Shown in pieces: positions 1 to 14,150 of a DNA stretch of 64,000 nt. A program made the position numbers and the translations under genes. The notes below the pieces were generated by a model. It was not told the origin of the DNA. It worked only from the letters and a program-made list of their open reading frames with translations, and ran no database searches. Source of the DNA: Amyloporia xantha (Eukaryota > Basidiomycota > Agaricomycetes > Polyporales > Adustoporiaceae); assembly GCA_036971615.1 (NCBI GenBank), contig JAYKKR010000022.1:496001-560000 (forward strand), written 5' to 3'. How positions within the stretch are numbered: the stretch's first letter is position 1; every line of letters begins with the position of its first letter.

Positions 1-164
1 GTCCGTGTTAGCGCGCGTCTGAACATCCAGACCATCGAAGACAGGGACCGATACAATTATTTGAATTACTTTAACACACATATCAAGACCACAAACCACA
101 CACACTAGGCGAAACATACTAGGACAACTTCATGCGTCAATCTAGAAATGCCACTCAGCTCAGT

Positions 165-1742
<1,578 letters not shown>

Positions 1743-2744
1743 TGTACGGCGAGCTGTGGTTCGAACGATGATAGGACAAAAGGCAGGATAGTTGAACAAG
1801 AAGATAGTTCGGTTTAGGACGCCTTATGTATTTGCAACAGTTATAACATGGTGAGTTGGTAACATAGCTGAAGTTATGTCATTGACGATGTCACCGGCCA
1901 CCGTTTGTTTGACACAATTGGAGGTCGGCATGGAGTTGTGCTAAATCGGTCGACTCCGAGTACACCAGTATGATGATGCATGTGCATGACGGCTACTTGC
2001 CACTCGCCTGAAACCATGAGTGAAGAATGAAGAGGACGACCCGTTACTTTGTAGTCAAATGTTGCTTCGTACCGAGGAGGACGATGAGTGCTGTGGGTTG
2101 ATCAATTGATCGCTGGATTCTCAAGCTGCCTTCTTCAGCCAATCGGCATCGGAGAACCAGAATAAGGTTAGGGCTTCTGTGAGCACTTCGGCCACCAAGC
2201 TCAACAATTCCAAAAATAACTTCAACTGCATAGATAGATGCAGCGGGCAAAAATTCGAGCACTGACAAAGAACATCCAACGCATATATATTCGCACTGGG
2301 AATATGTTCTCGTGGCGTTCTCACATCTCAGGAAGGATCATTTGAAAGTAATTTCCCAGTAATGCTCCCGCTCCTGGTAAACTCAAAAATGAGGAAAAGT
2401 TCGAGCGTAGCATTGAGGCCCAGGGACTACACATAGACGTCCGGCAGAAGGACTGTCATCTATGTGCTGCGACTCCCTGCGAGCCCTTGGAAATGAACGG
2501 ATTTTACTGTTGTCAGGTCTAGTGTTACTTCATACCATTGGCCGCAAGGGTAATCTGCAGATAGCCTTAGCTCCTTCAAACCATTGAACATACGAATCAG
2601 GACACAACGCCTGAGCGTAGTAAGTCAGAGTTTACATGAAGCACTGGTGTACATTCGTTTGTACAACATCGTCACGAATATTGACCAACATACAACCCGG
2701 TGATTTTAGCTTCAAATGTCTGTTCAGCATCATATAGCCGTTTC
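1743..2744. other. intergenic region between OYE gene and SOD gene
   Basis: About 1 kb holding the putative OYE promoter and the SOD 3' region (both minus strand). Short ORFs here show no family resemblance. No RNA gene or repeat was recognised. Confidence 0.5.
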
Positions 2745-3673
2745 CTACTCCGAGATACCTAGCAACGTCGCGAATCAGTACCATTCAATCGACACTTGGA
2801 GGTCCATCGTAGAGTGCATGTCCTTGAGTAAGACTCACCAATGACTCCACACGCGGCACGCGCCCCTGCGTTTCCTGTTTTGAGAGATTCATCGTTGTTG
2901 CCTCTGCCCAAGTCATCGGTGCCCTAGAACATGAATGATATGTAATCAATAAGCCTGACGCGTCCCCAGTCTATGTGTATTTACAGTGTGCAGAACGATG
3001 GCGCGTCTTGGAAAAGTACAAGTCAGGAACCATTGTTTTTCGTATACGTGAGCTGGACCACAAACTCACCCGATCACACTCATTGGCCCGTTCAAGGAAA
3101 ACGTCGAGTCCTCGATGGAGACATAGGAAACGCCCTGTGCATCGCTTACGATGTTTCCCAGATCACCCGCGTGTCGCACCAAGTCGGAGGGCGCGCCATG
3201 CTTCTGTCCCAAAGGGTTGAAGTGCGCGCCGGCGGACGCGCATCCGGAGGAGAGGTCGCCAGACGTGCTACACGAGGGTATTCACGCAGTCAGGTTTGCT
3301 CAGCATGAAACAAGCGGAGCAGAGGCACGGACTGGATGTGGAATCCGCGAAGGGCGCGAGGGTCGAGTCCGCGCAGCTCTCCTGTGATGTTGACAGGCGC
3401 GGTCGGGTCTGCCTGCGTGAGGACGACCGTGCCGCCTGCGCCGAAGTCGCCCTTCAGCACGGCTACTGCCTGTGTTACGCGGGATCACATCAGTGAGTCC
3501 CTGGTATCAATACCTATGTGGTTGCCGACCTTGGTGACAATGGGAGAAGCGGGCACTGACACATTGGCAGGTCGGAGGAATGCAGCCCAGAAGAGGAATG
3601 CGGCGGCGAGAGTGCCCAGCGCTGTGAGCACGATAGGCTGCCTGCTCTGGCGTGTTGAGTGGCGGGTGTCCAT
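2745..3673 (-). CDS. Cu/Zn superoxide dismutase with N-terminal membrane anchor
   Basis: Dismutates superoxide to peroxide and oxygen. Six exons (3673-3514, 3465-3333, 3267-3070, 3006-2985, 2923-2839, 2758-2745) give 203 residues in frame. Residues about 14-33 ([20 protein letters not shown]) form a signal-anchor or signal peptide, so the enzyme is probably secretory or membrane-bound, unlike cytosolic Sod1. The Cu/Zn fold follows: GFHIH (created only after splicing at a phase-2 intron), [46 protein letters not shown]. The metal-binding histidines, the zinc Asp and both disulfide cysteines appear present. A 22-nt exon carries the final copper-histidine motif. The exon 1/2 border is the least certain; an alternative donor gives VTKAVAVL. 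It is divergent from GUT2. Confidence 0.88.
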
Positions 3674-4194
3674 GGAGGTGGTATTTTGGCTAGAAGCAGA
3701 AATTTATCGCCAGCTTGGTGACGCTAGACTTTTGAGAGTGTCTGATCAAGCTGCGTTGAACGACTTGGATCGCCATTCGCGATAGTCAGCAATCTCAGCG
3801 AAGGAAGCGCCGGCTCCTGCCGGACGGCAGGTATATGCTTGGCATGTAATTATAACACCCTACGATGCACATATGAATCCTACACAGCCCGCAGAGTCAT
3901 GGAGGTGGATATATATATCATATGCATGTCCAAGTCGTCTGGAATCATCGTTCTGTCATTCAACGGCGTTAACTGCAGCAGACTGCCAGCAGTCCGACCA
4001 AAGTCCGACTGAAGGTGGTGCGCTTAAACGGATAGCCGGGCCGCGGGCCGAGGACCTCGCTTGGCGCCAGGCGGGCAGGCCCAAAGTGAGCGGGAATGCA
4101 TGACCGCCCGACAGAGGAATCATAAAATCGGTCCTTATTTTGACGAATCGGATGTCCACGACCGGCCAGCGCAGCCCCTCTCCTTCCTGAGGCC
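3674..4194. promoter_or_regulatory. divergent SOD/GUT2 intergenic promoter region
   Basis: A 521-bp gap between two head-to-head start codons, so it must hold both promoters. A TATATATAT run near 3908-3917 is the only TATA-like feature noticed; its use is not established. Confidence 0.4.
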
Positions 4195-7055
4195 ATGTCC
4201 AAGACAGTCGCTCTCCGTCGCGCCCTTTTCTCAAGGCGCACCCTCGCTCTTACCTCAGGCGCGACCCTCGTCGTCGCAGCCGGGGGGTACTACTACCTTA
4301 ATTCTGGGCCCACATATCCGCCGTCGACGAAGGAGACAAGGAGACCCCCTCCGCCATGGACTCCGCCGTCCAGGCAGCAGATGATTGACGCACTCAAGGC
4401 GTCTGCGAAGCCTGAAGGCGATCAATATCCGGAAGAGTTTGATCTTCTCGTTGTCGGAGGCGGGGCTACAGGCGCCGGTGTCGCGCTCGATGCAGCGAGC
4501 CGAGGTCTCAAGGTAGCATTAGTGGAGCGAGATGACTTCAGTGCAGGTGTGTGTCGTTCTTGTCTCTCACGCAGAATTGGGAAAACCAGAGGACTTCTTT
4601 CGCACATCGCATGTTGTGCCGGGAAGTACATATAATTGACCGAGGGATACTTGGCATGCTGTTCACACGGGTGTTGACCATGTCAATACTCTCTCAGTGA
4701 CAGCGGGCAGTAGTGTCATCGGCTATTGGTGTTTGGGCGGTTGCCCACGACCTTAGCATATTCAATCCCTCTAATTTCCCCTTTTCTGCTGCGGCACTCA
4801 TTCGGGAGTTCTGCTCATTCTGACGCGTTTCGCCGCCACAGGGACTTCCTCAAAGTCGACAAAGCTCGTACATGGCGGTGTCCGCTATCTGCAGAAGGCC
4901 GTGTTTGAGCTCGACTATGAGCAGTACAAGCTAGTACGGGAGGCTCTTCATGAACGCCGCATCTTCCTGCAGACTGCCCCGTACCTGTCCGCCATGCTCC
5001 CGATTATGTTGCCGATATACAAGTGCGTCTCTCGCCTGTTTTGATGAGGCAGATTCTTATATGACAATTGGCAGATACTGGCAGGTTCCATATTATTGGG
5101 CGGGTTGCAAGATGTACGACATTCTGGCAGGGAAGGAGAACATGGAGACATCGTACTTGATGAGCAAGGGTAAGGCGCTAGAAACCTTTCCGATGCTGAA
5201 GCAGGACGGTCTCGTTGGCGCCCTTGTCTACTACGACGGTATGCTGCTAGCGTTTTATCAACTCGCCTGAAACTGACCGCGGTTCGCAGGACAACACAAC
5301 GACTCCCGGATGAATATTGCTCTCGTCATGACCGCGGTGCAGCAGGGCGCAGTCGTCGCGAACCACACAGAAGTAAGCTCACTGCACAAGGACAGCACGG
5401 GAAAGCTCGATGGCGCGCGGGTGCAAGACCGGCTCACGGGGCAGTCGTTCGACGTGCGCGCAAAGGGCGTGATCAACGCGACGGGCCCATTCACGGACGC
5501 CCTGCTGACGATGGACAACCCGCAGCACGTGCCGATCGTGCAGCCGTCGTCCGGGATCCACATCACGCTGCCGAACTACTACTCGCCGCGGACGATGGGC
5601 CTGCTGGACCCGGCGACGTCGGACGGGCGGGTGATCTTCTTCCTGCCGTGGCAGGGGAACACGATCGCGGGCACGACGGACACGCCGGCGGCGGTCGAGA
5701 CGGAGCCGCGCGCGCAGGAGGAGGAGATCCGGTGGGTGCTGGAGGAGGTGCGGCGCTACCTGAGCCCGGACATCAAGGTGCGCAGGGGGGACGTGCTCAG
5801 TGCGTGGTCCGGCCTGCGCCCGCTAGTGCGCAATCCGAATGCGGCGAGCACGGAGGGCCTGGTGCGGAACCATATGATCCATGTGAGCGACAGCGGCCTG
5901 GTCACGATCGCGGGCGGGAAGTGGACGACGTATCGCGCGATGGCGGAGGAGACGGTGGACACGGCCGTGGAGACGTTTGGGCTCAAGCCGCGGAGCGGGT
6001 GTGTCACCGAGACCTTGCGCTTGGTGGGCAGTGACGGATGGAGCCGTAACATGTTCATCGGTCTAATTCAACGGGTAAGAAGTTTCCCAAGCTGCTAATT
6101 CTAAGTGGGTCTGAACTGCTTCTTTCTACCCAGTACGGTCTGGAAACCGAAGTCGCTAAACATCTCTCGGACAACTATGGTGATCGCGCGTGGACCGTCT
6201 GCTCCCTCGCACAGCCGACGGGTCTTGCCTGGCCGCTCCACGGTGTCAGACTGGCGAGCGGTTATCCCTGTAAGTGCCCAAACGATTTCGTCTGCAATCT
6301 TGTCTTACCCCGAGCTCCGGCATAGTCGTTGAAGCAGAAGTGCGTTACGCCGTTCGCCACGAGTACGCCGAGACCGCCATCGACGTCATCGCCCGCCGAT
6401 GCCGACTCTCCTTCCTCAACGCACAAGCCGCCCTGGACGCCCTCCCCCGTGTCATCGACATCATGGCCGAGGAGCACGGGTGGTCCAAAGCCCGCAAAAC
6501 CCAGGAGGTCGAGAATGCAACCCAGTTCCTCATGAGCATGGGCCTGCGCCCCGGCGCGCAGCCGACCACGGCCGTGTCGGAGCCGCGCGGCCTGCTCGAG
6601 CGTGTGGAGGGCGTGTTGGGGCTCGGTCCCGCGCGGAAAAGGCGGGCGGCGCCGGAGATGGTGTACAGCCGCGCGCAGTTCGAGGCGGGCGAGGTGGGTG
6701 CGCTGAAAGAGGCGTTCGCGAGCCGGGGGAAAGACGGATCGGAGTCGCAGGCGCGTCTGAAGCATGAGGAGGTGCTGGACCTGGTCAAGGGGCTGCCGGG
6801 CTACGAGAACATCAACCGCAAGGATTACGACTACGTCCTTGAGGAGGTTGGCTTGTTGAAGTCGCAAGATTTGGACTTTGACGAGTTCGTCGAGGTAAGC
6901 GGTGTGGGACCATTCGCAGAGATAGGGATGCTTATCGTTGAATCGGATAGATCTGCGCGGAGCTCCGGGAGGTTCTCTTTGCGCCTGCACTGAGCAACCA
7001 GTCCAAGATCGAGAGGCTCAGGATCCCTGTGGAGAAGAGCGGTGGTGGTGTTTAA
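4195..7055 (+). CDS. GUT2: Mitochondrial FAD-dependent glycerol-3-phosphate dehydrogenase
   Basis: Oxidises glycerol-3-phosphate to dihydroxyacetone phosphate and passes electrons to ubiquinone at the inner mitochondrial membrane (glycerol use, NADH shuttle). Seven exons (4195-4546, 4842-5022, 5075-5238, 5290-6074, 6134-6269, 6326-6894, 6951-7055) give 763 residues in frame. The basic N-terminus plus hydrophobic [13 protein letters not shown] resembles a mitochondrial presequence with membrane anchor. The FAD dinucleotide motif is [33 protein letters not shown], the NHTEV segment, GTTDTP and AGGKWTTYR are family signatures. A DAO C-terminal domain ([15 protein letters not shown]) follows. The last 100 residues look like an EF-hand pair, as in animal GPD2, but the loops lack most calcium ligands. 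The first intron is long (295 nt). Convergent with histone H3. Confidence 0.95.
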
Positions 7056-7484
7056 GCAATACCGCACATCGTCGTTTCGGCTCATTAGACACGTATGAAC
7101 ATCGCCATGTCAGCTTCATGCAGCCCTTACAAAGGCAGCACAATGTGGTTCCACAATCCATCATCTTAGAGATACAGTATGTTCAGCTTTAGACCATTAC
7201 TGTACCGAGCGTGTCCACGTCTAAAATCATTTCCACGTCTGCATATTGGAAACTTACGACTTAGTGACTCAAGAGACATAACATAGAAACCAACACAAAT
7301 CCAGACATAAACCATCTAGTATTATCCAAGTACAGGCGCATAACATGCGCGCAGCCAGAGTATATCAAGACAGTACCGATACATGGGCAGAAGTCCGTAG
7401 GAGGGTAGACGTAGGCATAGATTTGAATTAAGAATAAAGAGTCATCGTACAAGCCGTCATCCCAACGCAGCCCAAAGGAGCCAT
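7056..7484. other. convergent 3' region between GUT2 and histone H3
   Basis: A 429-bp gap between two stop codons facing each other; it presumably holds both 3' UTRs and poly(A) sites. Nothing else was recognised. Confidence 0.5.
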
Positions 7485-8172
<688 letters not shown>

Positions 8173-8192
8173 TCAACAAGTCGCGTCGTTTG

Positions 8193-8200
8193 TTTATATA
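8193..8200 (-). promoter_or_regulatory. TATA box of histone H3
   Basis: Minus-strand TATATAAA lies about 125 nt upstream of the H3 ATG, just downstream of the MluI-box cluster. The position fits a TATA-driven, high-output promoter with a 5' leader of roughly 100 nt; the transcription start itself is not visible. Confidence 0.6.
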
Positions 8201-8206
8201 CCCCCG

Positions 8207-8237
8207 ACGCGTGACGCGTGACACGTGTATAACGCGT
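8207..8237. promoter_or_regulatory. cluster of ACGCGT (MluI cell-cycle box) sites plus an E-box
   Basis: Three perfect ACGCGT palindromes (8207-8212, 8214-8219, 8232-8237) surround a CACGTG (8222-8227) within 31 bp, directly upstream of the H3 TATA box. ACGCGT is the MBF (Mbp1/Swi6) binding core that drives G1/S transcription in yeasts. The role here is inferred from position and density. Confidence 0.55.
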
Positions 8238-8568
8238 CTGCGGCGTGGCCACTCGCAGTACTCATGATCCAGATCCACATCATCGACTTTGAGATTGGCC
8301 TGACTTTGAGATTGCCTCCCGCATGCGCAGGAATGGGTGTCTACACAGATCCGTTACGAATCCATCTGGAATATCGCGCTCACAATAACAGTGCAAGAGT
8401 CAGCCATTAGGTTCTGGTCAGCCTCGACCATGGAAGCTCGAGCGCTGCCTTGGCCGAGTATCCTTGAGGCACGTCCTTGAGGCTCCTGCTTGACATACTC
8501 TTGCTATCTCGCTGCTCAACTCCCTTCCTTGAGTTGCATTTTGCACCTCTGTCCCAACGACGGCCAAG

Positions 8569-9364
8569 ATGTCCTTCGAGCACTTCACTCGCGATGAGAC
8601 GCCAGGACGCCAGTGCAAGTCTGTCATGGAATTGTTTCCGCTATGTATCGTCGATATTGTCACCATCGGTGAGCTACAATATATGAATCTACGCGATTTA
8701 CGTGTTGACTGATACTCCTTACTGCCATCGATGATAGTGGTAGTGGTGCTCTTCATTTGGTCTGTCATATGGGGCGCACCTATGACTATCAGATTTGTCA
8801 AGCGGTGCGCATCGAAGCGCAACGCCTCTCGATGCAAGAAGATTTCGCCTTTCCACATCGATACTGAGAAGGACTGCAGTTCAAACGATCGCAAGAAGGG
8901 CACCGATTGGGGTAGGTTGGATCATATTTCACTAGTTGTAATGTCTCGTTAAACGCCCCTTTTTAGACTTAGACTATACCCACGACCCTTACTTGTCACC
9001 TTCCCGGAAACTGTACAACTTTCTTCGTCGTGACGGATCCCCTCCCGTTCCTCATCCTGTCTTTAGTCCGGTTAAGACATCTAACGAGTCGGCGATCTGC
9101 AAATCCGGGGAGAACTCGTCTTTCGTGTTTTTTTCACTCACTCCAACGAAGTCGGCATCGAGCTCGGTGTCCTCCTTGGAGTCTTTCGATTACTCATCAA
9201 ACCCGAACTCAGTCATAACGTCGACCCCCTTCTCTGGGCGTGACCGGACCGGTGGATTAGGGACCAGCCTGTCCTTCTCTACACCGCTGCCGTGTCGTCC
9301 TCCCGCGACCTTGGGTCGTGGCGCTACAGTTGGACGGGCTATCTGCAAGCCGTGTACGTGGTAA
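8569..9364 (+). CDS. Hypothetical single-pass membrane protein
   Basis: Not recognised as a known family. Three exons (8569-8668, 8738-8911, 8967-9364) join in frame to 223 residues. The N-terminal 30 residues begin MSFEHFTRDETPG; a hydrophobic stretch across the first splice junction (LCIVDIVTIVVVVLFIWSVI) is a probable transmembrane segment. It is followed by a basic juxtamembrane patch (RFVKRCASKRNASRCKK) and a long Ser/Pro/Thr-rich, probably disordered C-terminal half. The last codons TGG TAA overlap a possible GTAAGG donor, so the gene could extend further. It is divergent from histone H3 and shares a 498-bp upstream region with it. Confidence 0.6.
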
Positions 9365-10416
9365 GGCAATTCGTTGTCGTGTCGAAGAACCGGTAGGTGG
9401 CGCTCTTACCTTCGAGCAGTGGCGTCCCAGCTTATAGATGTTGTCTCCAGCCTATGCTCCCTCTTACTCTTTTAGAAACGACTCTAGCTTTCCCGTTCAA
9501 TGTTCTGTTCATCTGCAGCTTGTCAGCTTGATCTCTTATTTCTTTGCCTCATAACAATGTCACGAATCTGCGATAAGGGCAAGTTTGCCTTGTTAGTGTG
9601 GAAAATGGTTATTGTACGCAATCAATGCAATTCTTTTCTTATCATGTATGTGAATATGATTGGAGCGACCCATATGTGTGAGTCTATCTGACATGATACC
9701 CTTGATCGTAGACGCCAAAGGCGTTCTCATGTTCGCTTCCTCGGTCGAAAAGGTGGGATTCTGTATCTTCATTCGTCTTGTGTGGGCCGATATCATCAGG
9801 TGAGTAAGCTGCTTGTTCAAGTCTGGGAGGAAATAGCTAATCTATGCGCACTGACTGGCTGTCATGTGTCGACCCATGATGGAAGCAGAGAGATTGTTGG
9901 GAGAAACCTCTACTGTTAATTCTCGGATTGGTGCATCAGCGTCTTGGTGGGTGAACCGTGGTTGAGGGTGTACCACTGTCTGATCACTGTCCTTTAGGAG
10001 GACTGGCGTGCGAGGCTATCCGCATCATCAAACCATAGCTGTCTTTAATATTCCACAAGACTCTCAATTATCATGTATCCTTCTACACTTCCAGTTGAAG
10101 CCCGCCGAGGGCGATGTAGATTGTGCTTTGCCTGCTTGCGATCGGAAGAGAGTACGGGAGAAGCGTCGGCGTGATCAGGAAGAACGGGCACGTGCCAAAA
10201 CACGCTGCACACGCGTGTTTACTCGATATAGTGTCCAGCCACTGTGCACCCATTAAGACATCGATGGGCAACGGGCTTTTTGAAGGTTTCTCAAGCTGAT
10301 AGTCTTGCCGCATCAACGATGTACTTAACTGACGAAGCCAGTGGTGCGTGCTATTGGACCTGCAGCTCTGTCCCTCATCCACCTTGGCTTAACCGTGGTC
10401 CTTTACAGAGTCGGGG
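9365..10416. other. intergenic or unresolved exonic stretch
   Basis: About 1 kb with no confident gene. A stretch near 9713-9800 is bounded by an AG and a GTGAGT and could be an exon (open frame with FASSVEKVGFCIF), but no partner exons could be joined to it. It may hold the 5' leader of the next gene: an acceptor-like TTTACAG lies just before its ATG. Confidence 0.3.
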
Positions 10417-11802
10417 ATGTACCAAAATCATAACCAATATGGCTCTCTGCAACGGTCTGTTCGGCGATATCCTCCACCTGCTACTAGCATTGCCCTCGAT
10501 GACGATTTTGACGCGCTGACTACCGAGGCACCCACAGAATGGAGCGTAGGCGTGGTTCGTCGTGGTCGCGACTACGAGGAGTCAATAAGCGGGTACCAGA
10601 ATTACGTCAACGAGATGGAGAGGAAACTCAGTGGCGAAGATGAGCTGGAAGCTGCGGAGAAGAAGGCTAGCGCTGAAGCACTGAGGCGCGCAAACCGCAA
10701 TTTATACGGCAGCGAGAGCGCGAGAGGTCCGGGGAGGAGAAGCTTGGGCGGTTCAGAGACGCCCGAAAACGTCAGAAAAGTGAGCGGAAGGAGAGGGAAG
10801 ATAGAGCTCGTTGAATCGAAGGTCATGGAGGATGGCCCGAACCGCACCATTTCGTTGTGGCGCGAGCGGGTTGCGGAGAGCAGTGGTGGGAGCAGTCAGC
10901 CGGAGGACGATGTTAGGAGTGAGGCAAACAGTCATGCGCATCGCCGGTTGCCGTCAGACGGCTCGCTGGCTAGGAGAAATGTGAACGATGTGCAAGGTGG
11001 GAATATTGGCACCGCAACATCGAAGGGGGGATCTGGAAAAGGCTTTGAAATACAGAAGAGCGGCAAAGTTTCTTATGAACGGAGCGAAGTGAGTTTTTTT
11101 GGTCCCTTATCCATTGGCAATTTTGCTCAGGCCACATCTAGTACATGGTGGCTTACCATCAGCCTACCAAAGGTGGCTTCCCACTGCCCATGTACGCTCG
11201 TTCGGAGAGTGGTAGCGCGATCCCCCTCATGGCACCTAGCACTGGCTTTGGGCCGCTCAGTCCTAGAAGTCGACAAGCGCAAGAAGGTCAAAGCATGCTA
11301 CCGACCCGTAGGCGTACGTCTGGACAATTCTCGCGGGATCGAAATGAGGTAGAGCGATATATTCTCTATCTCATATATTCAATGCTGAGGTGTCCGCACT
11401 TCCGGCCACTAGTTCTTGGTTACATACCCGCAGACACCTCCACACAGCGGCGGTAGTACCACCAGTACTCCAAGCCCGAATGGACAAAAGTTTGTGGCTC
11501 ACCCGCGAATGTCGCCGACGAACACGAGATTGTCGATTCCCGCGGAGATTACGGATGTCTCAAACATGTCGAAAGCGACATCTACTTCGCCGGTAGAGCT
11601 GATTCTCTCCTCGTGCGATCCCTCTCTGCTACACATCTCGCCGGTCCTGGCCGAACTGGGAATCCAGAGACTAGAACATCTAAGAGCTATTGCGAAGCTC
11701 AGTGAAGAAACTCGGGATCGAGAAGTCAAGCAGCAAGCACTGAAAAGGGGCGTCACTGTCGTCGAATGGGCGATTTTGTTGGACAAGCTGCAGACCTTGT
11801 AG
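10417..11802 (+). CDS. Hypothetical protein with conserved helical C-terminal domain
   Basis: Not a named family that I recognise. Three exons (about 10417-11090, 11142-11349, 11435-11802, all phase 0) form one long reading frame. The first 310 residues are charged and low-complexity (RRGRDYEESISGYQNYVNEM, then Lys/Glu- and Ser/Gly-rich). A Pro/Ser-rich middle follows. The last 70 residues are compact and probably helical (LILSSCDPSLLHISPVLAEL, ... RGVTVVEWAILLDKLQTL), reminiscent of a SAM-like or DEATH-like bundle seen at the C-terminus of many Agaricomycete hypothetical proteins. The start is the first ATG of the long frame. Tail-to-tail with the RING gene. Confidence 0.7.
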
Positions 11803-12382
11803 CTGATAATGTAGCGATAACAACTCAAGCTAGGATGTACTTGTAACGTGCTCTTCAGGTTTTTTGATCTACGTGTATATAGGCCAGGCAAAATGTATTG
11901 CTACATGTAATGCTTCACTAGTCCTTCGGACCTATGAGTTTCTCCGGTATGGATATTTGGGGCAGTGAAGAGCTGATTCACTACAGTTGCCATTCTGGGC
12001 GATTTTGGACGTTGCACTGGCTCGCATACAGCGGCATCAATTGACTGTCAATGACAACTTGTTGGTCAAATCTGTACAGCAGTGTGCATACACGATACGA
12101 AGTGAAAGGAAGGACCCGGCCTTGGATGTAGTGGCAGAACAGAACGCCATGCCTAGCATAAAAATCTGGCCGTAGGAGTAGCGTATGAATAATGTACAAG
12201 GCTAGACAACTGTGTATCATAAAGGAGGAAGAGTCCATGCTGTCAGGCTCCGACAAGAATGCAGAATAGGTACCAGCAGAGACAGTTGCAGCGTAATGAT
12301 GATGTGGATTGTGATTTTTACAGATTGGATCCAGGCGAACACTATGCAAATTAAAAACCCTTCATTCGAGACGAGACAGCTA
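11803..12382. other. convergent intergenic region
   Basis: 580 bp between two converging stop codons. Small ORFs only; nothing recognised. Confidence 0.5.
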
Positions 12383-14150
12383 TCAATCAACCGGAGGTGG
12401 GTCGGTGCCGCCAAAATCGTGATTGGATTGACTCGAAAAGACCGGCGGAGAGGCGCGATCGGTCGTCGGATTGATACTCGAGCGTGCCATGTTGAGAGCA
12501 CGCACCAACACGTCCTCTAGTACACTGTCGTGTAAATCCATTGCAGACGCGCCTGAGGTCCGGCCGGCGTTCAACATGGTGAAGACATTATCAAGACCGC
12601 TGTAGCGCAACCGTGGATACTGCCGGACCATAGGGATTCTGGCAACCACAGGTGGCGGCGATGGCGGCGCGGGATGTATGTGTTGTGTCCGTGGAGACAC
12701 ATCCCCAGCGGTAGTCCTAACAAATTCGGCTTGCGCTAATCCTTCTTCAGAAGGTGATGTTTCTGAATCCGTTTCGATCCAATCCTGCTCGTCGCCGTCA
12801 TGCCCGTCATCAGCATGACCATCGTCCGCCTCATGTTCTAGTATGGCGTACGGTAGTGAGCACGCAAGCCGACGACAGGAAAAGGCACGAATACTAACCA
12901 ACCACTGGATTTGCCATCTTCGACAGAGACTTACCCTGGGCTTGGCCTTCATGTATGCGCTCTTGCTGCTCCAGCCACTGCGCGAGACTGCTCCTCAGTG
13001 GTGGTTCCCACTTTCTAGCAGGCTCTGACCCAAATCTTCCGTCCGTGTATCGCGACGTTGACCCAGGTACACGCAGTGTTAGGGACTCTGGATCTATGTC
13101 GAATCGACACGAAGGACATGTGGTCTTGCGTGCCAGCCAAGGTGCAAGACAACCGCTATGGAAGAGATGTCTGCCCGGACATGGGAATGCGAGTATGAGG
13201 TGGGGCGAGGGATGGAAAGGAAGTGCCTCGAATAGGGCGGAAGTAAGAGCTGCATCTTCCAGCTTTGACAAGACTGGCGACTCCTCCAGCTCATCCTGCA
13301 TGAGTTCATCACGGCAGATGGCGCAACCGTCGCTGTCATCTCCGTATCCGTGCCGCAGCTTCTCATACCGCCGAACGAGCTCGTGCGGCACTGCTTCGAG
13401 GCTACCCAGCAACGTTTCAGCACGAACGGGATCATTGTCTACAGATGACCTTCTCAATGCGATGAACATATCAATCAGCTCCTGAGATCTCGAGTGGCCA
13501 TTCGCTGGCAGGGGCACCTGGGAAGAAAATGAGCTCGCCATCTGGTAAACAAGAAGCATAAAACTCACATCAAACCCGTTCACGGTATGCAAGATGAACT
13601 CTTCGTCTTCCCACTCGTCCACTTCATATTCATCGTCCTCCTCATCGTCCTCATCCTCTTCGTCAAGACGCCACTGGCGCGCATCCGAGTGGTTTCTCTC
13701 AGAAGTACTCCTCGGGATGCCTGTCGCGTTTGGCATTCCGTCAGACCGGTCGTCGTCCTCCCACTCCGATCCATCTGATTCCGAGGCGTCCAAATCAGAT
13801 TCGGAGGAGTCGGATACACTCTGAAGGGAGGGCATGCTGGTGTCACTGTGATGCCCATTGTCAGGATCAGGTTCGTCTGTGTCAGAGTCTGCGCCCGAAG
13901 CCAGAGGGGGTGGCTCATCCTCTTCAACGCCGGGCAACGATGCGACGCTTGCGTCAGCAGACAGAGATTCCCGAGGGACTGGTTGTACTATAGGCTCGCA
14001 AACAGCACCACTGGCAATCACTGCAGAGTCCCGCAGACTCTGCTGACTCGATGCGCCTTCTTCAGCACTCGGATATGTAGTCTCACTGCTTAAGGAACTT
14101 GGGCCAGCAAGTGCGTTGGGGTAGAGGTCCATTTCCGGTACGGCAAACAA
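12383..14150 (-). CDS. RING-H2 finger protein (probable E3 ubiquitin ligase)
   Basis: Two exons (14150-12935 and 12837-12383) join in frame to about 556 residues. The N-terminal 200 residues are acidic and Ser-rich with an Asp/Glu run (EEDEDDEEDDEYEVDEWEDE). The RING-H2 finger is CAIC ... FPCPGRHLFHSGCLAPWL ... TTCPSCR, with the Cys/His ligands of a C3H2C3 type, separated by a long loop. A tail rich in Pro and acidic residues follows. The family transfers ubiquitin from an E2 to substrates; substrate and location are not visible. The start could also be the Met seven codons later (MDLYPN). A 27-nt intron-like segment (GTGAGT...ACCAG) is in frame just before MASSF. Divergent from the HDAC. Confidence 0.82.
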
